A DNA stretch of 44,780 bases from Acidovorax sp. Leaf191 (GCF_001424425.1 NZ_LMPT01000011.1:1-44780); one strand, 5' to 3'. Shown: positions 1 through 8,553, counted from the first letter of the stretch. A program made the numbers and translations. Notes: generated from the sequence alone by a model not told the origin.

Positions 1-1
1 C

Positions 2-232
2 CTGGAGGTGGTGGCCGAGGGGGTGGAGACGACGGGGCAGCTGGGCTTCCTGCGGCTGCACGGGTGCGAGGGGTTCCAGGGGTATTTGTTCGGGCGGCCG
101 GTGCCGGTGGATGTCTTCGCCCGCGAGCACGACCTGGGCGCGGCTGCGGGCACGCAGGCAGCATCGCCAGCGCCACAGCATCCGCAGCCCGCGCCCGCTG
201 CCGCCTCTTTGCCCAAGGGCCCTGCCGCATGA
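2..232 (+). CDS. C-terminal end of an EAL-domain (c-di-GMP phosphodiesterase-type) protein, partial
   Basis: The gene enters from the left edge, so only about 76 codons are visible. The residues LEVVAEGVETTGQLGFL and the following HGCEGFQGYLFGRPVP are the last conserved block of EAL domains, which hydrolyse c-di-GMP when intact. The same block recurs in the next gene, so the two are paralogues in tandem. After the domain there is a tail of about 40 residues rich in Ala, Pro and Gln with no recognisable fold. The stop TGA overlaps the ATG of the next gene (ATGA at 229-232), which suggests translational coupling and one operon. Whether this protein is catalytic or has a GGDEF partner domain cannot be judged from here. 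Confidence 0.9.
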   Translation: MEVVAEGVETTGQLGFLRLHGCEGFQGYLFGRPVPVDVFAREHDLGAAAGTQAASPAPQHPQPAPAAASLPKGPAA

Positions 233-2745
233 GCGGGCCGGGCGTCCTGTGGGTGGACAGCGACACGCAGCACGCGGCGCTCGCGCGGCGGCTCATCGCC
301 GTCAACCACCCCGACTGGCGCGTGGTCAACAGCCCGGGGCCAGAGGCCGCCATGGCCCCGCTCGCATCGCAGGCGTGGGACGCGGTGGTGCTGTGCCTCA
401 AGCCTTCGGTGCAGGAGCTGCCCGACGTGCTCGAACTGTGTGCGGGCCGGCCCGTGCTGATGTGCATCGACGTCCAGCAGGAGGCCCTGGCCGCGCGCGC
501 CTTTCGCTGTGGCCTGGGGGACTACGTGCTGCGCGATGCCGACGGCACGGCCCACCTGGGCGAGCTGCTGCACCGGCTGGCCGCGCTCATGAAGACCGCC
601 AGCGTGCAGGGCCAGCAGTCCGTGCGCATGGTGGACGCACGCATCTGGCAGGACGCGCTCGCGCTGCTGCAGGAGCAGCGCTCTGCCCTGCAGGCCACGC
701 TGGGCAGCATGAGCCAGGGCATCTTCAAGACCGGGCCCGACGGGCGCATCACCGTCTACAACCAGCGCGTGCTGGAACTGCTGAACCTGCCCGAATCCCT
801 GATGGCGGCGCGACCTACGATGGCCGAGCTGACCCGCGTGCAGGCCGAGCGCGGCGATTTTGGCGAGGGCTACAGCCTGGTGGACCGGCGCGGGCACGAG
901 TACGTGGCGCGCGGCGCCGTGGCCCCCGCGCCCGAGCTGTACTGGCGCAGCACGCGCGAAGGCCACACGCTGGAGGTGCGCACCACCACCTTGCCCGACG
1001 GCAGCCTGGTGCGCACCTTCACCGACGTGAGCGACTACGTGCGGGTGGAGAACGAGCTGCGCGAGAGCGAGATGCGCTTTCGCTCGCTCAGCGACCTGTC
1101 TTCCGACTGGTACTGGGAGCACGACGCCGAAGGCCGCTTCGTGCAGCTGGCGGGCGACCTGAGCGTCAACGGCCTGCCGCTGGCAGACGTGCTGGGCCAC
1201 ACCCGCTGGGAGCTGGGTGCGCTCAACATGACCGATGCCGACTGGGCCGCGCACCGCGCGGTGCTGCAGGCGCGCCAGCCGTTTCGCGACCTGGAACTGC
1301 ACCGCCACCGGCCCGACGGCACCATGCACTGGATCTCGGTCAGCGGCGTGCCCGTGATCGATGCGCAGGGCACGCTGCGCGGCTACCGCGGCGTGGGCCG
1401 CGACATCACCGAGCGCAAGGCGGTGGCGAGCCAGATCGAGCGCCTGGCCTTCTACGACGTGCTCACCGGCCTGCCCAACCGCCGCATGCTGGTGGACCGC
1501 CTGCAACGCGCCATGGCGGCCGTGGGCCGCTCGGGTGCGCAGGGCGCGCTGCTGTTCATCGACCTCGACAACTTCAAGGACCTGAACGACACCCTGGGCC
1601 ACGACACCGGCGACCAGCTGCTGCTGCAGGTGGCCCAGCGCCTGACCACCTGCGTGCGCGATGCCGACACGGTCTCGCGTTTTGGCGGCGATGAATTCGT
1701 GGTGCTGCTGGAGGGACTGAGCGCCGACGGCCCCCACGCCAGCGCCGAGGCCGCGCTGGTGGCCAGCCACATCGCCGCCACGCTGGGCACGCCCTACGCG
1801 CTGGGCGAGACCAGCCACCACAGCACGCCCAGCATCGGCATCGCGCTGTTCGGCCTGCAGACCGGCAGCGTGGACGAGCTGCTCAAGCACGCCGACCTGG
1901 CCATGTACCAGGCCAAGGCCGCGGGGCGCAACACCCAGCGCTTCTTCGACCCCGACATGCAGGCCGCCGTGAGCAACCGCTCCGCGCTGGAGGCCGACCT
2001 GCGCCGCGGCCTGCAGGAGCGCGAACTGGTGCTGTACTACCAGCCCGTGGTGGACGGCAAGGGCCGGCTGATGGGCGCCGAGGCGCTGGTGCGCTGGAAG
2101 CACCCGCGCCGCGGGCTCGTGTCGCCGGCCGAGTTCATCCCGCTGGCCGAGCAGACGGGGCTCATCCTGCCCATCGGGCAGTGGGTGCTCGAAGCCGCCT
2201 GCGCGCAGCTCGTGGCCTGGTCGCGGCACTCGCTCACGCGGCAGTTCTTCCTGTCGGTGAACGTGAGCGTGCGGCAGTTCCGCCAGCCCGACTTCGTCGA
2301 GCAGATGCTGGGCATCCTGCACAAGAGCGGTGCCAACCCCGAGCGCCTGAAGCTCGAGCTCACCGAGAGCCTGCTGCTGACCGACGTGGAGGACGTGATC
2401 TCGCGCATGGAGTACCTGCGCCGCTACGGCGTGGGCTTCTCGCTGGACGACTTCGGCACGGGATATTCGTCGCTGTCCTACCTCAAGCGCCTGCCGCTCG
2501 ATCAGATCAAGATCGACCAGGGCTTCGTGCGCGACCTGCAGACCGACCCCAACGACGCGGCCATCGTGCGCACCATCCTGGCCCTGGCGCACAGCATGGA
2601 CCTCACGGTGGTGGCCGAAGGCGTGGAGACCACGGGCCAGCTGGAGTTTCTGCAGCGCCACGGCTGCCAGGCCTTCCAGGGCTTTCTGTTCGGCCGCCCC
2701 ATGCCGGCCGAGGTGCTGGAGCGGGCGCTGCGGCCTGCGCTGTGA
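229..2745 (+). CDS. PAS-GGDEF-EAL cyclic-di-GMP turnover protein
   Basis: An 838-residue protein for making and/or degrading c-di-GMP. The first 115 or so residues resemble a degenerate response-regulator receiver (VLWVDSDTQH, then a Rossmann-like pattern ending DYVLRDADG). A PAS-like segment follows at about 155-230 and a clearer PAS/PAC at about 280-400 ending RGVGRDITERK. The GGDEF motif is intact at 486-490 and is preceded five residues upstream by RDAD (477-480), the product-inhibition I-site. The EAL motif is intact at 618-620, and DDFGTGYSS and the terminal VAEGVET block are present. Both halves therefore look potentially active. The start at 229 is chosen because it overlaps the previous stop (ATGA); upstream in-frame codons read as low-complexity out-of-frame sequence. 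It is probably cotranscribed with the preceding EAL gene. Confidence 0.93.
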   Translation: MSGPGVLWVDSDTQHAALARRLIAVNHPDWRVVNSPGPEAAMAPLASQAWDAVVLCLKPSVQELPDVLELCAGRPVLMCIDVQQEALAARAFRCGLGDYVLRDADGTAHLGELLHRLAALMKTASVQGQQSVRMVDARIWQDALALLQEQRSALQATLGSMSQGIFKTGPDGRITVYNQRVLELLNLPESLMAARPTMAELTRVQAERGDFGEGYSLVDRRGHEYVARGAVAPAPELYWRSTREGHTLEVRTTTLPDGSLVRTFTDVSDYVRVENELRESEMRFRSLSDLSSDWYWEHDAEGRFVQLAGDLSVNGLPLADVLGHTRWELGALNMTDADWAAHRAVLQARQPFRDLELHRHRPDGTMHWISVSGVPVIDAQGTLRGYRGVGRDITERKAVASQIERLAFYDVLTGLPNRRMLVDRLQRAMAAVGRSGAQGALLFIDLDNFKDLNDTLGHDTGDQLLLQVAQRLTTCVRDADTVSRFGGDEFVVLLEGLSADGPHASAEAALVASHIAATLGTPYALGETSHHSTPSIGIALFGLQTGSVDELLKHADLAMYQAKAAGRNTQRFFDPDMQAAVSNRSALEADLRRGLQERELVLYYQPVVDGKGRLMGAEALVRWKHPRRGLVSPAEFIPLAEQTGLILPIGQWVLEAACAQLVAWSRHSLTRQFFLSVNVSVRQFRQPDFVEQMLGILHKSGANPERLKLELTESLLLTDVEDVISRMEYLRRYGVGFSLDDFGTGYSSLSYLKRLPLDQIKIDQGFVRDLQTDPNDAAIVRTILALAHSMDLTVVAEGVETTGQLEFLQRHGCQAFQGFLFGRPMPAEVLERALRPAL

Positions 2746-2921
2746 GGCCGCGCACGGCCGCATCTCACCCGCAGGTTTTGGCAGGCAGCCCTGCGCCATG
2801 ACAAAAAGCGGCGCCCGGGCGCGCGGCACAATCGGCGCATGACACATTGCATGCGCGCTTTCCGTCCCGTGTGGTCGCAGTCCCGTGTGGGGGCTGCGCT
2901 TCAGCCTGCGGTGGGGGGGCG

Positions 2922-4133
2922 ATGAAAAAGCAGGTCCTGGTGGCCGGCGGCGGCATCGGCGGGCTGGCGGCTGCGCTGGCCGCATCGCGCGCGGGCTGGG
3001 AGGTGCGGCTGTACGAGCGTGCGGCCGCGTTCAGCGAGGTCGGCGCGGGCGTGCAGATCGGGCCCAACGTGGTGCGCCGCCTGCAGGCCTGGGGCCTGCA
3101 GCAGCCGCTGCAGGCCGTGGCGGCGTTTCCCAGCCGCCTGCAGGTGCGCAGCGCCGTCAGCGGCCGCGGCCTGGCCGAGCTGCCGCTGGGCCCGACGGCG
3201 GTGCAGCGCTACGGCGCGGCCTACGCCACCATCCACCGCGCCGACCTGCACGGCCTGCTGCTGGCCGCCGTCGAAAAATACACCGACACCCAGCTGCACC
3301 TGGCCCACGCCATCGACAGCTTTGCCGACGACGGGACCGCCGTCACCGTGCGCACCAGCCGCGGCAAGGAGGTGGAGGGCGATGCGCTCATCGGCGCCGA
3401 CGGCCTGTGGAGCCGCACCCGCACGCAACTGCTGGGCCCCGTGCCGCCGCGCGTGACCGGCCACCTGGCCTACCGCGCCCTGGTGCCGCAGCACGCGCTG
3501 CCCCAGGCGCTGCGCACCGCCCAGGTCACCGCCTGGCTGGGCCCGCGCCTGCACGCGGTGCAGTACCCCGTGCGCCGGGGCGAGCTGCAGAACATCGTCG
3601 TCATCGTGCAGGGGCCGGTGCCGCACGACCTGGAGAACTGGGACCACGCCGCCAACGCCGCGGGCCTGGAGCACGCCCTGAAGGGCACCTGCACCGCGCT
3701 GCAGGACGTGGTGCGCAGCGTGGCCGCGCCAGGGGCCGCCGGCTGGCGCCTGTGGCCGCTGTGCGACCGCCCGCCGGTGCGCAGCGCGGGCGAGATGGCG
3801 CGCGGCCTGGTGGGCCTGCTGGGCGACGCGGCCCACCCCATGCGCCCTTACCTGGCCCAGGGCGCGGGCATGGCCATCGAAGACGCCGCGGAGCTGCAGC
3901 GCGCCCTGGCCATGCACGACCTGGAAGTGCCCCTGCGCCTGACCCGCTACGCCCTCAACCGCTGGCAGCGCAACGCGCGCGTGCAGGCGCGCTCCACCCG
4001 CAATGGCCGCATCTTCCACGCCACGGGGCCCGTGCGCTGGGGGCGCGATCTGTCGCTGCGCCTGCTGGGCGAGCGGGTGCTCGATGTGCCGTGGCTGTAC
4101 CGGGGCGACGGGTCGATCGCCAGTTCTCTGTGA
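2922..4133 (+). CDS. FAD-dependent monooxygenase, salicylate/3-hydroxybenzoate hydroxylase type
   Basis: A 403-residue group A flavoprotein monooxygenase. The N-terminal VAGGGIGGLAAALA (GxGxxG near residues 9-14) binds the ADP part of FAD, GADGLWSRTR is the middle DG motif, and GDAAHPMRPYLAQGAGMAIED (from about 301) is the second FAD-binding motif. The family uses NAD(P)H and O2 to hydroxylate small aromatic rings, and residue patterns are closest to salicylate or 3-hydroxybenzoate hydroxylases. The substrate is not determined by the sequence. The ATG at 2922 is preferred over an in-frame ATG at 2847 because the flavin fold begins directly after it and a G-rich stretch precedes it. There is no aromatic ring-cleavage gene beside it, so it appears to stand alone. 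A dispersed hairpin repeat begins immediately at the stop. Confidence 0.88.
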   Translation: MKKQVLVAGGGIGGLAAALAASRAGWEVRLYERAAAFSEVGAGVQIGPNVVRRLQAWGLQQPLQAVAAFPSRLQVRSAVSGRGLAELPLGPTAVQRYGAAYATIHRADLHGLLLAAVEKYTDTQLHLAHAIDSFADDGTAVTVRTSRGKEVEGDALIGADGLWSRTRTQLLGPVPPRVTGHLAYRALVPQHALPQALRTAQVTAWLGPRLHAVQYPVRRGELQNIVVIVQGPVPHDLENWDHAANAAGLEHALKGTCTALQDVVRSVAAPGAAGWRLWPLCDRPPVRSAGEMARGLVGLLGDAAHPMRPYLAQGAGMAIEDAAELQRALAMHDLEVPLRLTRYALNRWQRNARVQARSTRNGRIFHATGPVRWGRDLSLRLLGERVLDVPWLYRGDGSIASSL

Positions 4134-4192
4134 TGCTATTTATTTGATAGCTGGTGGCGCTTTCCCATAGCGCGGTAGAGGCTGTTTCTGTT
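4134..4192 (+). repeat. Comamonadaceae-type dispersed hairpin repeat, copy 1
   Basis: A roughly 60-bp element with the pattern TGCTATT, then TTGATAGCTG, a short inverted repeat, then CGGTAGAGGC. It starts one base after the FAD monooxygenase stop. Here the central stem is degenerate (GCGCTTTCCCATAGCGC). Five more copies lie at 10995, 19673, 36471, 40183 (reverse) and 41556 (reverse). Its position right after a stop codon would suit a transcription terminator or mRNA-end structure, but that is inference. Confidence 0.8.
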
Positions 4193-4237
4193 CGAAAGCA
4201 GCGGTGTGGGTCCGGGTGTGGCGGGCCGGGTGCGCCT

Positions 4238-4600
4238 TCAGCGCGGCTCGGCGGCGCGCAGCGGGCAGTCGGTGGCCACGCGCTCGGCCAGGGTCTGCCG
4301 CAGGCTCTGCAGTGCAGCGATGCGTGCGTCGATCTCTCCGAGTTTGCTGGCCAGCACCTCGGCCAGGGCGGGTGCCGGGTCCGGCGCGTCCCAGATGGCC
4401 GGCAGGCGGTCGCCGATCTCCGCCAGGGTGAAGCCCAGCTGCTGCGCGGTGCGGACGTACTGCACCAGCATCACCGCCTCGGGCGGGTAGTCGCGGTAGC
4501 CGTTGGCCAGGCGCCGCGCGCGGATCAGGCCCTGCTGCTCGTAAAAGCGCAGCGCCTCGCGGCTCAGGCCCGACGCGGTGGCGAGCTCACCGATCAGCAT
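4238..4600 (-). CDS. MerR-family transcriptional regulator
   Basis: A 120-residue protein with the complete MerR DNA-binding head: MLIGELATASGLSREALRFYEQQGLI, then a wing with NGYRDYPPEAV, followed by FTLAEIGDRL and a dimerisation helix with LGEIDARIAALQSLRQTL. Effector domain is short with one Cys (DCPL) near the end, so neither a classic metal-binding Cys pair nor a SoxR 2Fe-2S cluster is present. The start at 4600 overlaps the end of the upstream carbamoyltransferase-like gene by 14 bp, so the two are cotranscribed and probably translationally coupled. MerR proteins bind short dyads between promoter elements; a strong dyad array lies at 5558-5582 ahead of this operon, making autoregulation likely. 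The inducing signal is unknown. Confidence 0.9.
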   Translation of the reverse strand: MLIGELATASGLSREALRFYEQQGLIRARRLANGYRDYPPEAVMLVQYVRTAQQLGFTLAEIGDRLPAIWDAPDPAPALAEVLASKLGEIDARIAALQSLRQTLAERVATDCPLRAAEPR

Positions 4601-5477
4601 GGCCGTCGCCCTGGTGGGCCACCCGTTTGGCATCGGCCTCGGCGGCGGCCGCCAGCACCCAGCGCACGATGGCGATCTGCACGGGCAGCAGCAGCTCCTT
4701 TTGCGCGTAGCCCACAAAGCCGGGGTAGGCCGCAGGGTCCACCGTCAGCTCGCGGCCCAGGGTGAAGGGTGGCGTGGGCAGCAGGGCGGGGGAGCCCATC
4801 GCGGCCAGGTGGTCCTCGGACAGCGGCGTCAGGTCGGTTTGCGTGGTGGCGTCGGCTTCGGCACTGGCCGGCCAGCTGTCGGTGATCACCACGTCCACCG
4901 CCTGCGGCAGCGCGGACGGTTCCACGAATTCAACCTGCGGCAGCACCTCGTGAAAGCGCCGGTCGCACACCTGCACCAGCGCGAACCCCAGCACCTGTGC
5001 CAGTTCGTGCCACGAGCGGAACACGTTGGTGCTGGGCCCCCACAGGCACACGCGCGCGTCCTGCAGCGGCTTGATCCGGGTGTCCACGTAGTACGCATCG
5101 GTGAGCACCTCGCACGGGTGGCCCTGGGCCGACATCGCGTTGATCACCGGCCGGCGCGACGCCGCCGCAAACGCCGACAGCCGCGGGTGGTCGGACTCGC
5201 GCACCACGTACAGCGCATAGAACGGGTCCAGGTACCCGGCCAGGTCCTCGGGCCGCTCGCCGGTCTTGAGCAGATTCGGCAGCTCGGTGAACCCCAGGCC
5301 CAGCTGCCGGAATGCCTCGATGAAGGTCGTGCGCGTGCGGATGCCGTTGCCCTCGAACGACCACGCCACGGTGCCGCCAAGTGCGGGTGTCAGTGCGGGG
5401 CCCGGCGCCTCGCCCGCGAGCGCCCAGATGCGGCGGATGTCGTCAGGTTGCAGGTCGGTCAGTTGGAGAAGGTTCAT
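4587..5477 (-). CDS. Atypical aspartate/ornithine carbamoyltransferase-superfamily protein
   Basis: A 296-residue protein with the overall pattern of carbamoyltransferases: GNGIRTRTTF at 43-52 in place of the carbamoyl-phosphate motif STRTR, HPCEVLTD at 120-127 matching HPCQxLAD, and a second-domain nucleotide-like strand VCLWGPSTNVFRSW. The ornithine-site HCLP motif is missing; LLPTPPF (232-238) sits at the corresponding place. By contrast, the true argF in this window (25858-26802) has all three motifs. It may act on another amine, or be a non-arginine paralogue; function is not assigned. Its ATG at 5477 faces the membrane protein gene at 5617 across a 139-bp spacer with a dyad operator. 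The downstream merR gene overlaps its last codons. Confidence 0.8.
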   Translation of the reverse strand: MNLLQLTDLQPDDIRRIWALAGEAPGPALTPALGGTVAWSFEGNGIRTRTTFIEAFRQLGLGFTELPNLLKTGERPEDLAGYLDPFYALYVVRESDHPRLSAFAAASRRPVINAMSAQGHPCEVLTDAYYVDTRIKPLQDARVCLWGPSTNVFRSWHELAQVLGFALVQVCDRRFHEVLPQVEFVEPSALPQAVDVVITDSWPASAEADATTQTDLTPLSEDHLAAMGSPALLPTPPFTLGRELTVDPAAYPGFVGYAQKELLLPVQIAIVRWVLAAAAEADAKRVAHQGDGHADR

Positions 5478-5552
5478 GGGAGTGCCCGCTGCCGGGATGA
5501 AGGCGTGTAGAAGAGAAACAAAGAAAGAGCAGCACGCGTCGCAGAAAGTGCT

Positions 5553-5582
5553 TGACCCTGAAGCGTACTTCAGGCCTGAAGC
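5553..5582. promoter_or_regulatory. Candidate MerR-type operator: three alternating heptamer arms
   Basis: Between the divergent carbamoyltransferase-like and membrane protein genes, TTGACC (5553-5558, -35-like) runs into CCTGAAG (5558-5564), cgta, CTTCAGG (5569-5575) and CCTGAAG (5576-5582). The first two arms form a perfect 7-bp inverted repeat with a 4-bp spacer, the size expected of MerR-family sites; the last two form a perfect 14-bp palindrome. I see no convincing -10 hexamer on either strand. The likely ligand is the MerR protein encoded at 4238-4600. Confidence 0.6.
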
Positions 5583-5616
5583 TCGGCGCTTCCTTCACTT
5601 CGATGACCGCGTTGCC

Positions 5617-6102
5617 ATGGCCACCATTCCTGCATTTTCCGAACCGCGCTACCTGCGCATCGTGCGCGCCAGCGGCTGGTACGACCTGCTCGTCACCTGG
5701 CCGTTCGCACTGCCCTGGACTTTTGCGTGGCTGTACGCGCAGCTCACCGCACTGGCCCAGGCGCTGGCCCTGCCAGGCACGCTGCACCCGCTCGACACCA
5801 CGCACATGCTGTTTGCCAACCTGCTCGGGTCGGTGGTGGTGGTGTGGTCCATCGCCCGCATCGCAGCGCCGTCGCGGCGGCTCGGGCGGCTCGATGGACT
5901 GGCGCGCATGCTGTTCTCTGCGTGGCAGATCTATGCCGTGGCCCACGGGGCCAATGCCATCGTGCTGGGCTTCACCGCATTCGAGCTGCTGTTCGGGGTG
6001 TTGCAGTGGTGGCGGGTGCAGGGCACAGGCCCCGCCCAGTGCCCTCCGCGGGCCGCTGGCGTCAGCGCGCAGGGCCGTGCCGAGGCGCAGGCAGCAGCCT
6101 GA
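5617..6102 (+). CDS. Small integral membrane protein, unknown function
   Basis: 161 residues with four hydrophobic stretches: WYDLLVTWPFALPWTFAWLY, MLFANLLGSVVVVWSIARIA, LARMLFSAWQIYAVAHGANA, and VLGFTAFELLFGVLQWW. The tail is Ala/Gly/Gln-rich and probably cytosolic. I do not recognise the family. Its start is the first ATG after the dyad operator at 5553-5582, so it is probably a target of the MerR regulator together with the divergent carbamoyltransferase-like operon. Its last 41 bp overlap the 3' end of the convergent MFS gene, and the real stop could be read only if both genes are genuine; the hydrophobic pattern and divergent promoter support this one. Confidence 0.7.
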   Translation: MATIPAFSEPRYLRIVRASGWYDLLVTWPFALPWTFAWLYAQLTALAQALALPGTLHPLDTTHMLFANLLGSVVVVWSIARIAAPSRRLGRLDGLARMLFSAWQIYAVAHGANAIVLGFTAFELLFGVLQWWRVQGTGPAQCPPRAAGVSAQGRAEAQAAA

Positions 6103-7405
6103 AGGCCAGCACCCCGGCTGCCAGCATGCCGGCGATGGTGAGCATCACCGCCACGTACGGGTCCGCGCCCCGCGCGGCAGCCAGCGATGCTGCCAGGCCC
6201 GTGGCCCACTGCATCAGCGCCACGCCCAGGAACAGCGCCATGGTAAAGACCGCCATGGCACGCCCGGTCATGGCCGCGGGGTAGGCCGAGCGCACGTCGG
6301 CGTACTGCAGCACCATGTAGCCCGACAGCAGCCCCACGGCGATGGAGCCCGCCACGTCCAGCCATTGCGCATGCAGCAGGCCCACGGCGGTGAACAGCGC
6401 GGTCAGCAGCAACGAGAAGCCCGTGATCCAGCGCCGCCGCCGCCCCGGCCCGGGGTCGAGCCGCCCGAACAGTGCGGGCGTGAACAGCGACACCAGCGAC
6501 GACAGCATGGCCACGTTGCCGCTGGCCACCAGCGAGTAGCCGTGCCGCTCGATCAGCAGCGGCCCGAGCCACAGCCCGCGCAAGGTCAGGAACGACGCGT
6601 ACGTCATCAGCGCCAGCAGCATGATGCCGGCCGTGTGCGGCAGCAGGAACAGCGCGCCGAAACCGCGCACCGCGGCACCCACCGATTCACGCGGCTGGGT
6701 GCCGTGGCCGGCCGCTGCAGGCTCGTGCACCTTCCAGAAGATGAGCAGCCAGGCCAGCGCCGCCAACACCGCCAGCACGGCAAACCCCATGCGCCAGGAC
6801 GACTGCTGCACCAGCCACGCCAGCGGCGTGCCCGTGAACAGCATCCCAAGCCCGCCCACGCCCATGGCCACGCCCGACACCATCGCAAACCGGCTGGCCG
6901 CAAAGTAGCGTGCAATGAACACCGTGCAGACCAGGAAGGCCGGCGCGCAGCCCACGCCGATCAGCACCTGGCCCAGCAGCACCACGCCGTAGCCGGGCGC
7001 CAGGGCCGACAGCAGAGACCCGGCGATGGCCAGCGGAAACGCCACCAGCAGCGTGCGCCGCACGCCATACAGATCGATCCCCACGCCCATGAACAGCTGC
7101 ATGGTGCCGAAGGCGAACGCAAAGGCACCGGCAAACACCCCCAGCGCCTGGGCCGACAGGCCGAACTCCGCCCGCAGCCCGGTGGCCATGATGGCCGTGA
7201 TGGTGCGAAACGCCTGGCTCAGCGCAAAGCCGGACACCAGCGCCAGCAGCATGGCCCAGGCGGTGCGGGCGGGCAGCAGGGCAGGGGGCGGGGGCGACGC
7301 TGAGGGGGATGGGGGCGCAGGCAAGGGGTGGTCTCCAGAAAGAGGCGGCGCTCGGCAGTCATATCCGGCCCGCTGGGTCCGGCGAGCGTACCTGCTGATC
7401 GGCAT
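6062..7405 (-). CDS. MFS transporter
   Basis: A 447-residue inner-membrane protein with about twelve hydrophobic helices. A conserved MFS feature is the helix 2-3 loop GVGIDLYGVRRTLL, matching GxxxDRxGRR; the central cytoplasmic loop carries KVHEPAAAGHG. It probably exports or imports a small organic solute by proton antiport or symport, but the substrate cannot be read from sequence. The first 45 or so residues are Pro/Ser/Arg-rich and unlike a membrane N-terminus, so the true start may lie further in, though no clear ATG with a ribosome site is apparent before the first helix. The gene is convergent with, and overlaps by 41 bp, the small membrane protein gene. Confidence 0.88.
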   Translation of the reverse strand: MPISRYARRTQRAGYDCRAPPLSGDHPLPAPPSPSASPPPPALLPARTAWAMLLALVSGFALSQAFRTITAIMATGLRAEFGLSAQALGVFAGAFAFAFGTMQLFMGVGIDLYGVRRTLLVAFPLAIAGSLLSALAPGYGVVLLGQVLIGVGCAPAFLVCTVFIARYFAASRFAMVSGVAMGVGGLGMLFTGTPLAWLVQQSSWRMGFAVLAVLAALAWLLIFWKVHEPAAAGHGTQPRESVGAAVRGFGALFLLPHTAGIMLLALMTYASFLTLRGLWLGPLLIERHGYSLVASGNVAMLSSLVSLFTPALFGRLDPGPGRRRRWITGFSLLLTALFTAVGLLHAQWLDVAGSIAVGLLSGYMVLQYADVRSAYPAAMTGRAMAVFTMALFLGVALMQWATGLAASLAAARGADPYVAVMLTIAGMLAAGVLAFRLLPAPRHGPAR

Positions 7406-8017
7406 GCCCGCTGTCGCCGGTGCGGACGCGCAGCCAAGGCGCCGAGGCGCGCGGCTGTGCGCAGCTGGTGTGCGGCCCGGTGTGGCAGATGGCTGTGGCA
7501 GGTGGCCGTGGCAGCGCCCGATCCGCCCCGCCTAGGGTATGTCCTGATCCCCTGCATGGGGTGCTACCTGCACCGCTGCGGGGCTGCTTTCTTTTCAACA
7601 GTTGCATGCAATCCAGCAATTCAAAAGCCCATTGGGATCGTCGGTGGTCTCAATGAGGGCTTGCCTGGGGTCTTTTGGTGCCGTCACGGGCACGCCACAG
7701 GCGCGGGGCAGACTTTAGAGGAGCCTCTCGATGTGGGGATCACCCCAATGACGGGCCGAAAGCCCTGGGGCACTCTTGTGGACATGCCTCTGCGGGGCTC
7801 CGAAGGATCTGGAATCCCGTGGCTTCGGCCTCGTGCCAGCAGGCTGGGAGGCCCCATCCGGCTTGGTACCGCCCACACGGGGTACCGGCAGGCAGCAGTG
7901 GCAAGGTTTGTGCTTGGTGGTAGCCGGGGCCGCGAGTCCGCAGGCCCCAAGGTGTGGATGTTGGATGGTTGTTGTCGGGTGTGCCGCCAAGGTGCACCGC
8001 GACGTCAGGAGTGACCG
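7406..8017. other. 612-bp spacer without a convincing protein gene
   Basis: Between the divergent MFS gene and the lipoprotein gene I see no open frame with protein-like composition. From about 7710 the strand contains closely spaced stable hairpins: AGAGG-ag-CCTCT (7717-7728), TGGGG-atca-CCCCA (about 7735-7748), a GGGC-CGAA-aGCCC stem near 7758, a TTCG-capped stem near 7822 and paired GGTACC sites at about 7864 and 7879. This might be a structured leader or small RNA, or only GC-rich spacer. The lipoprotein's ribosome site (TCAGGAGTGACCG) lies at its end. Confidence 0.35.
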
Positions 8018-8395
8018 ATGAAGAAGATGGTTGTGCTGGGTTCGGGTGCGCTGATAACTCTCATGCTGACGGGTTGCGCCAGCCAACCGCCTGCGCTGCA
8101 GGCTTTCTCCGAGCCCACGGACCGTGGCAGCATGCAGTTTGCATGCGGCAACGGCGAGAAGGTGGAAATGCAGTTCTTCCCCGACCAGGACATGGGCGTG
8201 CTGCTGCGCAGCGGCTGGACGGTGGACCTGCCCAAGCAGGCGGCTGAAACCGGCTACGCCTACAGCAACGGCCCGACCACCGTGCTGGGCAAAGGCAACG
8301 AGCTGACGATCCAGATCGGTCACCTGGCACCGATCTGGTGCCGCAGCAACCGCCCCATGATGGTGGCGGGCGGCACGCAAGGCAGCGTGCGCTGA
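8018..8395 (+). CDS. MliC-like lipoprotein (putative c-type lysozyme inhibitor)
   Basis: 125 residues. The N-terminus MKKMVVLGSGALITLMLTGC is a lipoprotein signal with lipobox LTGC, so the mature protein starts at Cys20 and is anchored in the periplasmic or outer-membrane leaflet. The mature part matches the short beta-barrel of the MliC/PliC family: FACGNGEKVEMQFFP, then YSNGPTTVLGKGNELTI, and a second Cys in IWCRSN that could pair with the first. Members inhibit host c-type lysozyme by inserting a loop into its active site; here that activity is inferred from family. AGGAGTGACCG precedes the ATG. It appears to be monocistronic. Confidence 0.8.
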   Translation: MKKMVVLGSGALITLMLTGCASQPPALQAFSEPTDRGSMQFACGNGEKVEMQFFPDQDMGVLLRSGWTVDLPKQAAETGYAYSNGPTTVLGKGNELTIQIGHLAPIWCRSNRPMMVAGGTQGSVR

Positions 8396-8553
8396 TTGCG
8401 TTTTTCTTTCATCGCCTGTGCGGCGGTGAAATGGCTGCGGAGTCCGTGATGGGCCCCGCGCCCTGCGGTCATCCCTGCCTGAGCCTGAGCACCTGGAGAG
8501 TGCCGTGCGGCGCTCTCATCCGCAGTGTGTGCGGGCTCTGATCGTGCAGACAG

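Noticed and set aside
2901..4019. 372-codon frame antisense to the FAD monooxygenase
   Set aside because: Shadow frame; FAD motifs are on the plus strand.
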